From: an uncultured Actinomycetes bacterium
GTDB lineage: Bacteria > Actinomycetota > Acidimicrobiia > Acidimicrobiales > Microtrichaceae
Direction: 5' to 3'
Length of the DNA stretch: 6,072 nt
Assembly (NCBI GenBank): GCA_903930035.1
Contig: CAIYXG010000161.1
Coordinates: 1-6,072 of the forward strand
Positions 1 to 6,072 of this stretch are shown here, piece by piece. Under the pieces are notes generated by a model. It made no database searches, was not told the origin of the DNA, and saw only the letters and a list, made by a program, of their open reading frames with translations. The translations under genes and the position numbers were made by a program. The first letter of the stretch is position 1. Each line of letters opens with the position of its first letter.

Positions 1-1815
1 ATCTGGCAGCACCGTTGCGCGGTAGGCGGCGTCCTGGGCGTCGAACAGCTCCCAGCTGGGCATCGACACGACGCGTGCGGCGGTGCCGTCCGCGGCCAGG
101 AGCTGCGCCGCCTCGACGGCGACGGCCACCTCGGTCCCGGTCCCGACCAGCACCACGTCGGGGGCCGGCGGGTCGAGCACGACGTAGGCGCCGCGGGCGA
201 GCCCGTCGGTCGCGCGCTCTGCAGTGCCCTCGAGGACCGGGGTGTTCTGCCGGGACAGGACGAGGGCGACGGGCGCGTGGTGGTCCACGATCCAGCGCCA
301 TGCGGCGGCGACCTCGTTGCCGTCGGCGGGGCGGAGCACCACCAGGTCGGGGACCAGCCGGAGGCTCATGACGTGCTCGACCGGCTGGTGGGTGGGCCCG
401 TCCTCGCCGACGCCCACCGAGTCATGGCTCCACTGGAAGACCGCCTTGGCGCTGCTCAGCGCCGCAAGACGGACCGGCGGGCGCATGTAGTCGCTGAACA
501 CCAGGAAGGTGCCGCCGACGGGCAGCACGCCGCCGTGGAGGGCGGCCCCGACGAGCACCGAGCCCATCGCGTGCTCGCGGACGCCGAAGTAGACCTGTCG
601 GCCGGCCCGGTCGGTGGTGGAGAGCTCGCCGGCGCCCTTGAGGGCCGTGCCGGTGTTGCCGGTCAGGTCGGCGCCGCCCGCCATCAGCCCGGGGACGAGG
701 TCGACGACGGCGTCCAGGCACTTCTGCGCCGCCACGCGGGTGGCGGGGGACTCGCCGACCTCGAAGGTGGGCAGGGCGTCGGCCCACCCGGGCAGGCCGC
801 CGCCCGTCCAGCAGGCCTCCCACTCGTCGGCGCGGCCGGCCAGGGCCTGCGCCGAGCGGGCGTCCCAGTCGGCCCGGGCCGCGGCGCCGCGCGCCCCGGC
901 GGCACGGTACGTCGCGAGCACGTCCTCGGGGACCCAGAACGGCTCGTCCGGGATCCCCATGACCGCCTTGGCGGCCGTGATCTCGGCGGCGCCGAAGGCC
1001 AGGCCGTGGGCTGCCGGGTCGTCGGTCTTGTCCGGCGACGGGTAGCCGATGTGCGTCCGGACCACGACGAGCGAGGGACGCTCGGTCTCGGACATCGCAG
1101 TGCGCAGGGCCGCCTCGAGCGCGTCGAGGTCCTCGCCCTGCTCGCCGATGTCGAGCACGTGCCAGCCGTACGACTCGAAGCGTCGCACGGCGTCGTCGCT
1201 CAGCGAGAGCTCGGTCGGCCCGTCGATCGAGACGTGGTTGTCGTCGTAGACGTACACGAGCTTGCCGAGACCCAGGTGGCCGGCCAGCGACGCCGCCTCG
1301 TGGCTCACGCCCTCGGCCAGGTCGCCGTCGCCGACGAGGGCAAAGACGTGGTGGTCCACGACGTCGGCCCCGAACCGCTCGCGCAGCTGCTGCTCGGCGA
1401 TGGCCATGCCGACGCCGTTGGCGAAGCCCTGGCCCAGCGGGCCGGTGGTGACCTCCACGCCGGCCGTGTGGCCGACCTCCGGGTGGCCGGGCGTGGCCGA
1501 GCCCCACTGGCGGAAGTCCTTGAGGTCGTCGAGCGTGAGCCCGTAGCCCGTGAGGTAGAGCATCGAGTACTGCAGCACCGAGGCGTGCCCGCAGCTGAGG
1601 ATGAAGCGGTCGCGGTCGGCCCAGTCGGGCGCGGCGGCGTCGTACTTCATGATCCGTGTCCACAGGACGTGGGCGAGGGGGGCGAGGGCCATCGCCGTGC
1701 CCTGGTGGCCGGACCGCGCCGCGGCGGGGGCGTCCATGGACAGGCCGCGCACGACGCTGATGGCGCGCTGCTCGAGCGCAGGGTCGATGGCGGGGGCGGG
1801 GGTGGGGCCGGACAT
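1..1815 (-). CDS. tkt: Transketolase, 3' end cut by window edge
   Basis: Transketolase is a cytosolic thiamine-diphosphate enzyme that moves two-carbon ketol units between sugar phosphates in the non-oxidative pentose phosphate pathway. This frame stays open for 605 codons from ATG at 1815 to the left edge. Family marks in order are: His36 in SGHQGTAM; the TPP/metal motif GDGD from Gly162 to Asn193 in DDNHVSIDG; PLGQG at 126-130; His270; the catalytic Glu414 in GVREHAMG; EDGPTH at 471-476; and Arg522 in LSRQN, a phosphate-binding position. The last visible residues, FDAQDAAYRATVLPD, lie at the start of the C-terminal domain, so about 60-70 residues are missing compared with the usual ~660-680. 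GAGGAG 9 nt upstream supports the start. It lies 66 bp downstream of the FIST gene on the same strand and may be read from its own promoter as well. The His-Gln-Gly loop replaces the more usual His-Pro-Gly. Family assignment is essentially certain. Confidence 0.97.
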   Translation of the reverse strand, partial: MSGPTPAPAIDPALEQRAISVVRGLSMDAPAAARSGHQGTAMALAPLAHVLWTRIMKYDAAAPDWADRDRFILSCGHASVLQYSMLYLTGYGLTLDDLKDFRQWGSATPGHPEVGHTAGVEVTTGPLGQGFANGVGMAIAEQQLRERFGADVVDHHVFALVGDGDLAEGVSHEAASLAGHLGLGKLVYVYDDNHVSIDGPTELSLSDDAVRRFESYGWHVLDIGEQGEDLDALEAALRTAMSETERPSLVVVRTHIGYPSPDKTDDPAAHGLAFGAAEITAAKAVMGIPDEPFWVPEDVLATYRAAGARGAAARADWDARSAQALAGRADEWEACWTGGGLPGWADALPTFEVGESPATRVAAQKCLDAVVDLVPGLMAGGADLTGNTGTALKGAGELSTTDRAGRQVYFGVREHAMGSVLVGAALHGGVLPVGGTFLVFSDYMRPPVRLAALSSAKAVFQWSHDSVGVGEDGPTHQPVEHVMSLRLVPDLVVLRPADGNEVAAAWRWIVDHHAPVALVLSRQNTPVLEGTAERATDGLARGAYVVLDPPAPDVVLVGTGTEVAVAVEAAQLLAADGTAARVVSMPSWELFDAQDAAYRATVLPD

Positions 1816-1824
1816 CGGCGGGTT

Positions 1825-1830
1825 CTCCTC
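1825..1830 (-). promoter_or_regulatory. Ribosome binding site of tkt
   Basis: GAGGAG on the minus strand lies 9 nt before the ATG at 1815. It is the clearest Shine-Dalgarno sequence on the leftward strand. It fixes the transketolase start and contrasts with the 3472 start, which has none. Confidence 0.8.
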
Positions 1831-1835
1831 GTCGT

Positions 1836-1880
1836 GGACGGGCCGATGGTAGTGGGGCCGCAGCGTGGTCCCGGACGGGC
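1836..1880. repeat. Pair of 8-bp direct repeats flanking the tkt -10
   Basis: GGACGGGC occurs at 1836-1843 and again at 1873-1880, start to start 37 bp apart. On the minus strand these are GCCCGTCC just upstream of the -35 position and again around the predicted transcription start. They could be paired operator half-sites, but short G/C-only repeats are common by chance in DNA this GC-rich. Confidence 0.25.
1846..1851 (-). promoter_or_regulatory. Candidate -10 element for tkt
   Basis: TACCAT on the minus strand fits the TANNNT pattern of actinobacterial -10 boxes. It would place transcription start near 1839, giving a leader of about 24 nt that contains the ribosome binding site. No recognisable -35 hexamer is seen 16-18 nt further upstream (the sequence there is CCGGGA-like). 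TANNNT in the 66-bp gap is suggestive only, and transcription could also continue from the FIST gene. Confidence 0.4.
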
Positions 1881-1881
1881 G

Positions 1882-3051
1882 TCAGCCGAACAGCACGACC
1901 GTCGCCGAGGCACCGTGCACGAACGACCGTCCGCCGACCGGGCCGACCTCGGCGCCCGTCACGACACCGGCGACGGGGGCGCCGTCGAGCGCCTCGTGGA
2001 CGAGCGCCGCGTCGTGGTCGGGCTCCCCGAAGAGCCGGGCGCCACGTGCCGAGCTGGCCAGCACGAGGGCGCCGGCGGCCGACTCGGGGCCCACCAGCTC
2101 CTGCAGGTCCTCGTGGGCGGTGGTGGCGTCCCGCACCAGGAACTGGACGGTGTCGCCCACCGCGACCTCGTCGGCGACGCGGAGCGACCCGGCGTCGGGA
2201 CCCTCGCCCACCACCGGGCGGGCCAGCAGGTCGGCGCGCCCCACGTCGACGACGCGCTCGTCGACGACCCGCCCCAGGAGGCACGCCCGGCGCGCCGGCT
2301 CGAGGGTGGTGCCCACGAGCGGGTCCAGCGCCTCGTCGCGCCGGTCGGCCGCCGGGCGCCCGGCCAGCGAGGTCACCACGGCGCTCCGGCCCGTCGGGCC
2401 CGCCGACGTACCGGTGACCGTGAGGGGACTGCCGACCGGCCGCCCGCCCTGGGACACCACGGCCCGGACGCCGACCTCGGGCGGCAGGAGCACGCCCACG
2501 GCCCCGTCGGTGTGGGCGGCGTCGTCGAGCACGAGCCGGTTCCCGCCCGGGTGGGAGGCCGCGGACGCCGTGCCCCCGACCACCAGCAATTGCGGGGCGC
2601 GCCGGGCCAGGTCGTCGAGCAGCGGCTCGAGGGGGAAGGAGTGCGCGTCGGCGAACAGCAGGAGCGTGCCGGCCGCCCCGTCCCAACGGTCGTCGTCCGG
2701 CGCCGTGCCGGACGGCCCGGTGCCGTGGTGCCACAGGCGGACCGGCCGTGACGGCGGCGCCGCCCCGCCGGTGCCCAGCGCGAACATCGAGACCGCGGCC
2801 CGCTGGTCCACCTCGCGGGGCCCGCCGAGCACCGACGAGGCGCCCAGCGCCAGCGTGACGGTCGGACCGAGCAGGGCCCGGGCGGTGCCGGCGACGTCGT
2901 CGAGGGCGCCGAGCAGCGGCGGGGTGACCGCCACCACGAGCAGGTCGGCCCCGGTCCCGACGTGCTCGAGCAGTTGGCCGACGCACTCGCCGACCGCGTG
3001 GGTGGCGAGCGGGTGCTCGCTCAGGGCCGCCGCAGTGCGCACGGCCGCCAC
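1882..3051 (-). CDS. FIST N- and C-domain sensory protein
   Basis: This is a 389-residue protein made only of the FIST module, a predicted small-ligand sensor found in bacterial signalling proteins. The FIST_N part runs from about 15 to 195. It includes DLLVVAVTPP (36-45), the glycine-rich turn and VSMFAL around 70-92, and SFPLEPLLDDLA followed by VVGGTASAA (138-165). The FIST_C part runs from about 205 to 389 and ends in the typical SFVHGASATVVLFG. The segment QGGRPVGSPLTVT (201-213) marks the junction; families usually have Cys where Gly202 stands. No kinase, receiver, cyclase or DNA-binding domain and no membrane segment is present, so it is a stand-alone cytosolic protein. The GTG start at 3051 lies 7 nt after the stop of the upstream small gene, with GAGGA (3063-3067) 11 nt before it, so the two are very likely one operon. 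Ligand and partner are unknown. The domain call is firm; the physiological role is not. Confidence 0.88.
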   Translation of the reverse strand: MAAVRTAAALSEHPLATHAVGECVGQLLEHVGTGADLLVVAVTPPLLGALDDVAGTARALLGPTVTLALGASSVLGGPREVDQRAAVSMFALGTGGAAPPSRPVRLWHHGTGPSGTAPDDDRWDGAAGTLLLFADAHSFPLEPLLDDLARRAPQLLVVGGTASAASHPGGNRLVLDDAAHTDGAVGVLLPPEVGVRAVVSQGGRPVGSPLTVTGTSAGPTGRSAVVTSLAGRPAADRRDEALDPLVGTTLEPARRACLLGRVVDERVVDVGRADLLARPVVGEGPDAGSLRVADEVAVGDTVQFLVRDATTAHEDLQELVGPESAAGALVLASSARGARLFGEPDHDAALVHEALDGAPVAGVVTGAEVGPVGGRSFVHGASATVVLFG

Positions 3052-3058
3052 GTCCGGC

Positions 3059-3472
3059 TCAGTCCTCGACCGGGGGCAGCAGGGTGTAGGGGACCACCAC
3101 GGGCTCGCCCAGGTCCAGCCGCGCCCGGGCCTCGACGGTGCCGGGGCCGGGGTAGAGCAGCTCGGCGCGCACGAGCCGGAAGGCGAACTTGCCGGGCTCG
3201 ACGCTCACGGGCTGGACGTTGCGGGCCACCTGCGTCCCCTCGGGGTCCGCCCCGTCGGCTCCGACGAGGTGGAAGGTCACCTCGAGCGCGGCGTCCGGCC
3301 GCTCCCCGGGACCGTTGCGCAGCAGGACCAGCAGGTGCGGCTCGACGGTGCAGGGGAACGGGCCGGGGGCGACCGCCGAGAAGTGGATCCCCGTCACGTC
3401 GATGTGGGTGGCGCCTCCCGGGGCCGGCCGGTTCTCCATGTTGTTCATGAAGAGCGCCGCGATGATCTGCAT
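3059..3472 (-). CDS. Conserved hypothetical small protein, DUF6941-like
   Basis: This 137-residue acidic protein has no signal peptide, membrane helix or catalytic motif. Alternating hydrophobic stretches (IIAALFMNN at 3-11, HIDVTGIHFSAV at 23-34, HLLVLLRN at 46-53, LEVTFHLV at 63-70, GKFAFRLVRAELL at 94-106, VVVPYTLLP at 125-133) suggest an all-beta sandwich. The order resembles DUF6941 proteins: an N-terminal strand, a 'gatHIdVtGi' segment, a polar hairpin, then a VEPGKF strand pair. That match is from memory and needs a profile search. ATG at 3472 is chosen because the N-terminal strand begins there. It lacks a Shine-Dalgarno sequence but sits 6 nt after a -10-like hexamer, so translation may be leaderless. 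It is the first gene of the leftward operon and its stop is 7 nt from the FIST start. Its function is unknown, and a shared task with the FIST protein is only inferred from the operon. Confidence 0.8.
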   Translation of the reverse strand: MQIIAALFMNNMENRPAPGGATHIDVTGIHFSAVAPGPFPCTVEPHLLVLLRNGPGERPDAALEVTFHLVGADGADPEGTQVARNVQPVSVEPGKFAFRLVRAELLYPGPGTVEARARLDLGEPVVVPYTLLPPVED

Positions 3473-3478
3473 GGGGCG

Positions 3479-3484
3479 AGGATA
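3479..3484 (-). promoter_or_regulatory. Candidate leaderless -10 for the DUF6941-like gene
   Basis: TATCCT on the minus strand ends 6 nt before the ATG at 3472. A transcript starting about 7 nt downstream of a -10 box would begin at the A of the start codon. No purine-rich Shine-Dalgarno lies in between (the spacer is CGCCCC), which fits a leaderless mRNA. The -35 region (CCCGAG) is not recognisable. Confidence 0.5.
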
Positions 3485-3516
3485 GGTCGCGTCGTGAGGG
3501 CCTCGGGCTCCACGCG

Positions 3517-3522
3517 TAGGGT
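3517..3522 (+). promoter_or_regulatory. Candidate leaderless -10 for the synthetase operon
   Basis: TAGGGT ends exactly 6 nt before the GTG at 3529, the same geometry as the divergent gene. The TAG at 3517 is also an in-frame stop, so GTG 3529 is the first possible start of the ORF. AGGG inside the hexamer could instead act as a weak Shine-Dalgarno 7 nt from the start, so the leaderless reading is plausible but not unique. The -35 position (around GTGAGG, 3494-3499) is weak. Confidence 0.45.
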
Positions 3523-3528
3523 GCCCCT

Positions 3529-4191
3529 GTGGCCCCGTCGACCCGCACCCTCTCGGAGCAGGACTCCAAGTCGCTCCTGGCCGGGTTCGGCGTGCCCTTC
3601 GCCGCCGAGGTCCTGGTGGTCGACGGCCCTGCCGCCCGGGCCGCGGTCGAGTCCGTCGGCGGCCCGTGCGCGCTCAAGCTCTGCGGCGACGCGATCGCGC
3701 ACAAGACCGAGCGCGGGCTCGTGCGCCTCGGTGTGACGGCGGCGGACGCCGCCGGGGTCGCCGAGGAGCTGCTGTCGGCCGGCCGGCCCGAGGACGGGGT
3801 CACCGGCGTGCTCGTGGCCGAGATGGTGCACGGCACCCGCGAGCTGATCGCCGGCGTCGCCCGCGACCCCCAGTTCGGGCCGACCGTGCTGCTCGGCGTC
3901 GGCGGGGTCCTCGCCGAGGCGGTGGCCGACGTGGCGGTGCGGCTGCTCCCCGTCGCCCGGGTCGACGCCCTCGAGATGCTCGAGCAGCTGCAGCTGCAGA
4001 CCCTGCTCGGGCCCTTCCGCGGGGAGCCGGCGGTGGACCCCGGGGCCGTGGCCGACGTCCTGCTGGCGCTCGGCCGCGCCGTCGCCGCCCGGCCCGACAT
4101 CGTCTCGGTGGACCTCAACCCGCTCGTCGTCCGTGACGGCCGCCCGGTCGCGGTCGACGCCCTGGTCGAGCTCGGGGAGCCTGCGCCGTGA
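3529..4191 (+). CDS. ADP-forming acyl-CoA synthetase, beta (ATP-grasp) subunit
   Basis: This 220-residue protein is a single ATP-grasp_5 domain, the nucleotide-binding subunit of NDP-forming acyl-CoA synthetases. The pair catalyses acyl-CoA + ADP + Pi to acid + ATP + CoA, reversibly, in the cytosol. Family marks are: LLAGFGVPF near 16-24; CALKLCGDAIAHKTERG at 47-63, where His58 matches the beta-subunit histidine thought to carry phosphate to the nucleotide; ELIAGVARDPQFGP at 105-118; the nucleotide loop GVGGVLAE at 123-130; and DLNPLVV at 195-201, the metal-binding D/N-x-N-P-L motif. At 220 residues it is the usual length for a separate beta chain. GTG 3529 is the first start after an in-frame stop and begins just before the conserved N-terminal helix. 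The gene overlaps the alpha gene by 4 bp (GTGA). The acyl substrate cannot be told from sequence; acetate or another short or aryl acid is possible. Confidence 0.92.
   Translation: MAPSTRTLSEQDSKSLLAGFGVPFAAEVLVVDGPAARAAVESVGGPCALKLCGDAIAHKTERGLVRLGVTAADAAGVAEELLSAGRPEDGVTGVLVAEMVHGTRELIAGVARDPQFGPTVLLGVGGVLAEAVADVAVRLLPVARVDALEMLEQLQLQTLLGPFRGEPAVDPGAVADVLLALGRAVAARPDIVSVDLNPLVVRDGRPVAVDALVELGEPAP
4174..4179 (+). promoter_or_regulatory. Ribosome binding site of the alpha subunit gene
   Basis: GGGGAG inside the end of the beta gene lies 8 nt before the GTG at 4188. Together with the GTGA overlap it decides this start and allows translational coupling of the two subunits. Confidence 0.65.
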
Positions 4192-5663
4192 GCCCGACGC
4201 CGGCGCAGCTCCGTGCGCTGTTCGAGCCCCGGGGCGTGGTGGTCGCGGGCGCCTCCACGCACCCCGGCAAGTTCGGGTTCGTGACGCTGCACAACCTGCT
4301 GGCCGCCGGCTACGCCGGACGCGTGGGCGCCACCAACCTGGAGGGCGCCACGGTGCTGGGCGTCCAGACGGTCCCGGACCTGTCGGACCTCGACGACGGG
4401 CCCTGGGACCTGCTGTTCGTCTGCACGCCCGGCGCGACCGTCCCCGGCCTGCTCCGGGCGGCGGCGGCGAAGGGCATCACTGCGGCGTTCCTGACCACGG
4501 CCGGCTACGGCGAGGCGGGGGAGCAGGGCCGTGCCGCAGAGGCCGAGCTGGTGGCGCTCTGCGACGAGCTCGGGATCCTGCTGGCCGGGCCGAACGGCCA
4601 GGGGGTCGTGTCGACCGCCGCCGGCCTGTGCGCCCAGATCGTTGCGCCGTTCCCCCCGGCAGGGTCGATCGCGGTGGCGAGCCAGTCCGGCAACTTCGTG
4701 TCGAGCTTCATGAACTGGTCGTGCGCGACCGGCGTCGGGATCTCGCGGGCCGTGTCGGCGGGCAACGCCGCGGCGGTGGGGGTGGGCGACTACCTCCGGT
4801 ACTTCGCCGACGACCCGGCGACGTCGGTGTCGCTCGCCTACGTCGAGGGCATCGCCGACGGTCCCCGCTTCGCGGCGGACCTTGCGGCGGCCGCCGCGCA
4901 GAAGCCGGTCGTCCTCATGAAGGGCGGGGCCACTGCCGGAGGGGCCCGGGCCGCGGCGTCGCACACCGGGTCGCTCGCGACGGACGACCGGACCTTCGAC
5001 GGCCTGTGCCGCCAGGTGGGGGCGGTGCGCGCCGGCTCGGTCGAGGAGGCCTTCGAGGCCGCCGCCAGCTTTGCCACCCAGCCGCTCCCCCGGGGCAACC
5101 GCGTGATGGTCCTCACGACCGCCGGGGGCTGGGGCGTGGTCACGGCCGACGCCGTCACCCGGCACCCCGACCTGGAGCTCGCCCCGCTGGCCGACGACCT
5201 GGCCGCGGCCCTGGACGAGCTGCTGCCGCCCCGGTGGAGCCGCAACAACCCGGTCGACCTGGCCGGCGGCGAGACGCGCGACACCATCCCGCAGGTGCTG
5301 GAGCTGGTCGCCAACCACCCGGACGTCGACGCGGTCGTCCACCTGGGCGTCGGGATCCAGGCCAACCAGGCGCGACTGATGCGTGAGGGCCCGTTCTACC
5401 CGGACCACGGCCTGGAGCGGATCGTCGACTTCCACGAGCGGCAGGACGCCCGCTACGCGCGTGCCGCGCAGGAGGTCTCGGAGGCGACCGGCAAGCCGGT
5501 GCTCGTGGCGACCGAGCTGGCCGTGGCCTTCCCGGACAACCCCGGGCCGGCCGCAGTGCGGGCCGGCGGCAGGCTCTGCTACCCCTCGGCCGACCGCGCC
5601 GTCACGGCGCTCGGCCACATGTGGCGGCGCGCCCGGTACCTCCAGCGCCGGGGTGGTGCGTGA
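4188..5663 (+). CDS. ADP-forming acyl-CoA synthetase, alpha (CoA-binding/ligase) subunit
   Basis: This 491-residue subunit pairs with the ATP-grasp protein encoded just upstream. The N-terminal CoA-binding Rossmann domain (about 8-135) starts with VVVAGASTHPGKFG and contains LLFVCTPG and LLAGPNGQGV. The first ligase subdomain (about 155-300) has SQSGNF at 165-170, YVEGI at 218-222 and ASHTGSL at 257-263. His259 there matches the conserved alpha-subunit histidine that is phosphorylated in the reaction cycle. The second ligase subdomain (about 303-470) has LTTAGGWGVV and NNPVDLAGG at 353-361. The length is close to the usual ~450-490 for a separate alpha chain. GNAAAVGVGDYL (192-203) lacks the Asp usually seen in the 'GNkaDv' motif. 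The start codon overlaps the beta stop (GTGA) and its own stop overlaps the next start the same way. It completes the two-subunit enzyme; its physiological direction and substrate are inferred only. Confidence 0.93.
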   Translation: MSPTPAQLRALFEPRGVVVAGASTHPGKFGFVTLHNLLAAGYAGRVGATNLEGATVLGVQTVPDLSDLDDGPWDLLFVCTPGATVPGLLRAAAAKGITAAFLTTAGYGEAGEQGRAAEAELVALCDELGILLAGPNGQGVVSTAAGLCAQIVAPFPPAGSIAVASQSGNFVSSFMNWSCATGVGISRAVSAGNAAAVGVGDYLRYFADDPATSVSLAYVEGIADGPRFAADLAAAAAQKPVVLMKGGATAGGARAAASHTGSLATDDRTFDGLCRQVGAVRAGSVEEAFEAAASFATQPLPRGNRVMVLTTAGGWGVVTADAVTRHPDLELAPLADDLAAALDELLPPRWSRNNPVDLAGGETRDTIPQVLELVANHPDVDAVVHLGVGIQANQARLMREGPFYPDHGLERIVDFHERQDARYARAAQEVSEATGKPVLVATELAVAFPDNPGPAAVRAGGRLCYPSADRAVTALGHMWRRARYLQRRGGA

Positions 5664-6072
5664 CGGCACCGGCCCGCCGGTCCCGGCCGCGCTGGCTGCC
5701 TGTGGCGCTCGTCGGGGCGGGTGCGGTGCTCCTGGCGGTGCCGCTGCTCGTCGGCCCCGGGACGGCGGTCGCCGCCGGCGCGCCGGCGCCACGGACCAAC
5801 CCCACGCCGGTGCTCTCCGCCCGCAGGGCGCCCGACCTCGTGCTGGCGCCCGTCGGGCGGCGCAAGGTGGCGGCCGCCGCGGCACCAGTGGTGGCGGCGG
5901 CCCCGTCGACCTCCTGCGTGCTGGTGCGTGACGGCGACCTGGTGCTGGTGGGGTCCCAGCCCGGCGAGCCGCTGGCCCCGGCGTCCAACCTGAAGGTGCT
6001 GACCGCGGCACTGGCGCTCGACGTCCTGGGGCCGTCCACGACGTTCTCCACCGAGGTGGTCGGACCCGGGCC
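5660..6072 (+). CDS. D-Ala-D-Ala carboxypeptidase, S13/PBP4 family, 3' end cut by window edge
   Basis: Only the first 137 residues are visible. A basic N-terminus (ARRSRPRW, 5-12) is followed by a hydrophobic segment at 13-33 (LPVALVGAGAVLLAVPLLVG), a signal peptide or signal anchor. An Ala/Pro-rich stretch of about 40 residues follows. The catalytic domain begins around 85 with VLVRDGDLVLVG, then LAPASNLKVLTAALALDVLG. The S-x-x-K motif is Ser109-Asn-Leu-Lys112, and the following TAALALDVLGP run is typical of S13 penicillin-binding proteins. Family members trim the terminal D-Ala or cleave peptide crosslinks of peptidoglycan outside the cytoplasmic membrane. The SxN and KTG motifs lie beyond the window. 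GTG 5660 is chosen because it overlaps the alpha stop by 4 bp and gives a complete signal sequence; the ribosome binding site is weak (GGGG, 5650-5653). The family call rests on the SxxK context, so it is good but partial. Confidence 0.85.
   Translation, partial: MTAPARRSRPRWLPVALVGAGAVLLAVPLLVGPGTAVAAGAPAPRTNPTPVLSARRAPDLVLAPVGRRKVAAAAAPVVAAAPSTSCVLVRDGDLVLVGSQPGEPLAPASNLKVLTAALALDVLGPSTTFSTEVVGPG

Noticed and set aside
1866..1881. Possible hairpin terminator after the FIST gene
   Set aside because: The only inverted repeats (CCCG-TC-CGGG, GTCC-G-GGAC) have loops of one or two bases and no T tract.
277..2751. 824-codon open frame on the plus strand opposite tkt and FIST
   Set aside because: Its product is a low-complexity Gly/Ala/Arg/Val/His-rich sequence with no family motif. 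It runs across two well-supported minus-strand genes and the gap between them, as antisense frames do at high GC.
422..2986. 854-codon open frame on the minus strand
   Set aside because: It is an alternative frame of tkt and FIST, extremely rich in Arg, Pro and Gly, with no recognisable domain.
1865..3736. 623-codon open frame on the plus strand
   Set aside because: It is antisense to the FIST and DUF6941-like genes, low complexity, and crosses the divergent promoter region.
3982..4008. CAGCTGCAGCTG 12-bp palindrome with flanking GAGCAG/CTGCTC
   Set aside because: It lies inside the beta subunit and is explained by the repeated Leu-Gln codons of an EQLQLQTLLG helix.
3021..6011. 996-codon open frame on the minus strand opposite the synthetase genes
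   Set aside because: It spans two divergent gene blocks and the intergenic promoters. Its composition is Arg/Ser/Pro/Ala-rich, and the opposite strand holds clear ATP-grasp and CoA-binding proteins.

Overview
The window is very GC-rich DNA with GTG starts, GC-ending codons and tightly packed genes. The protein types suggest a high-GC actinomycete-like bacterium. The transketolase N-terminus has a variant His-Gln-Gly loop, and a lineage such as Acidimicrobiia is my inference, not something the sequence proves. No RNA gene, mobile element, CRISPR array or transfer signature was seen, and no stretch over 70 bases lacks a gene.

Layout: two divergent gene blocks leave a 56-bp intergenic region (3473-3528). 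Leftward (- strand) are a small conserved hypothetical protein (3472-3059, DUF6941-like), then 7 bp on a FIST-domain sensor protein (3051-1882), then after a 66-bp gap transketolase (1815 to beyond the left edge, missing its last ~60-70 residues). Rightward (+ strand) are the ATP-grasp (beta) subunit of an ADP-forming acyl-CoA synthetase (3529-4191), its CoA-binding/ligase (alpha) subunit (4188-5663), and the start of an exported D-Ala-D-Ala carboxypeptidase of the S13/PBP4 family (5660 to beyond the right edge). The three rightward genes overlap by 4-bp GTGA junctions, so they look like one translationally coupled operon.

Function: alpha and beta together would interconvert acyl-CoA + ADP + Pi with free acid + ATP + CoA, a substrate-level phosphorylation step. 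Transketolase serves the non-oxidative pentose phosphate pathway. The PBP4-type protein acts on peptidoglycan outside the membrane. The FIST protein and its small partner have no assigned role here.

Regulation: both divergent blocks begin with a TANNNT -10-like hexamer exactly 6 nt before the start codon, the arrangement expected for leaderless mRNAs. Transketolase instead has a good ribosome binding site and its own TANNNT hexamer. I found no convincing new biological system. The best leads are the paired leaderless divergent promoters, the uncharacterised small-protein/FIST pair, and the coupling of the synthetase to a cell-wall enzyme.
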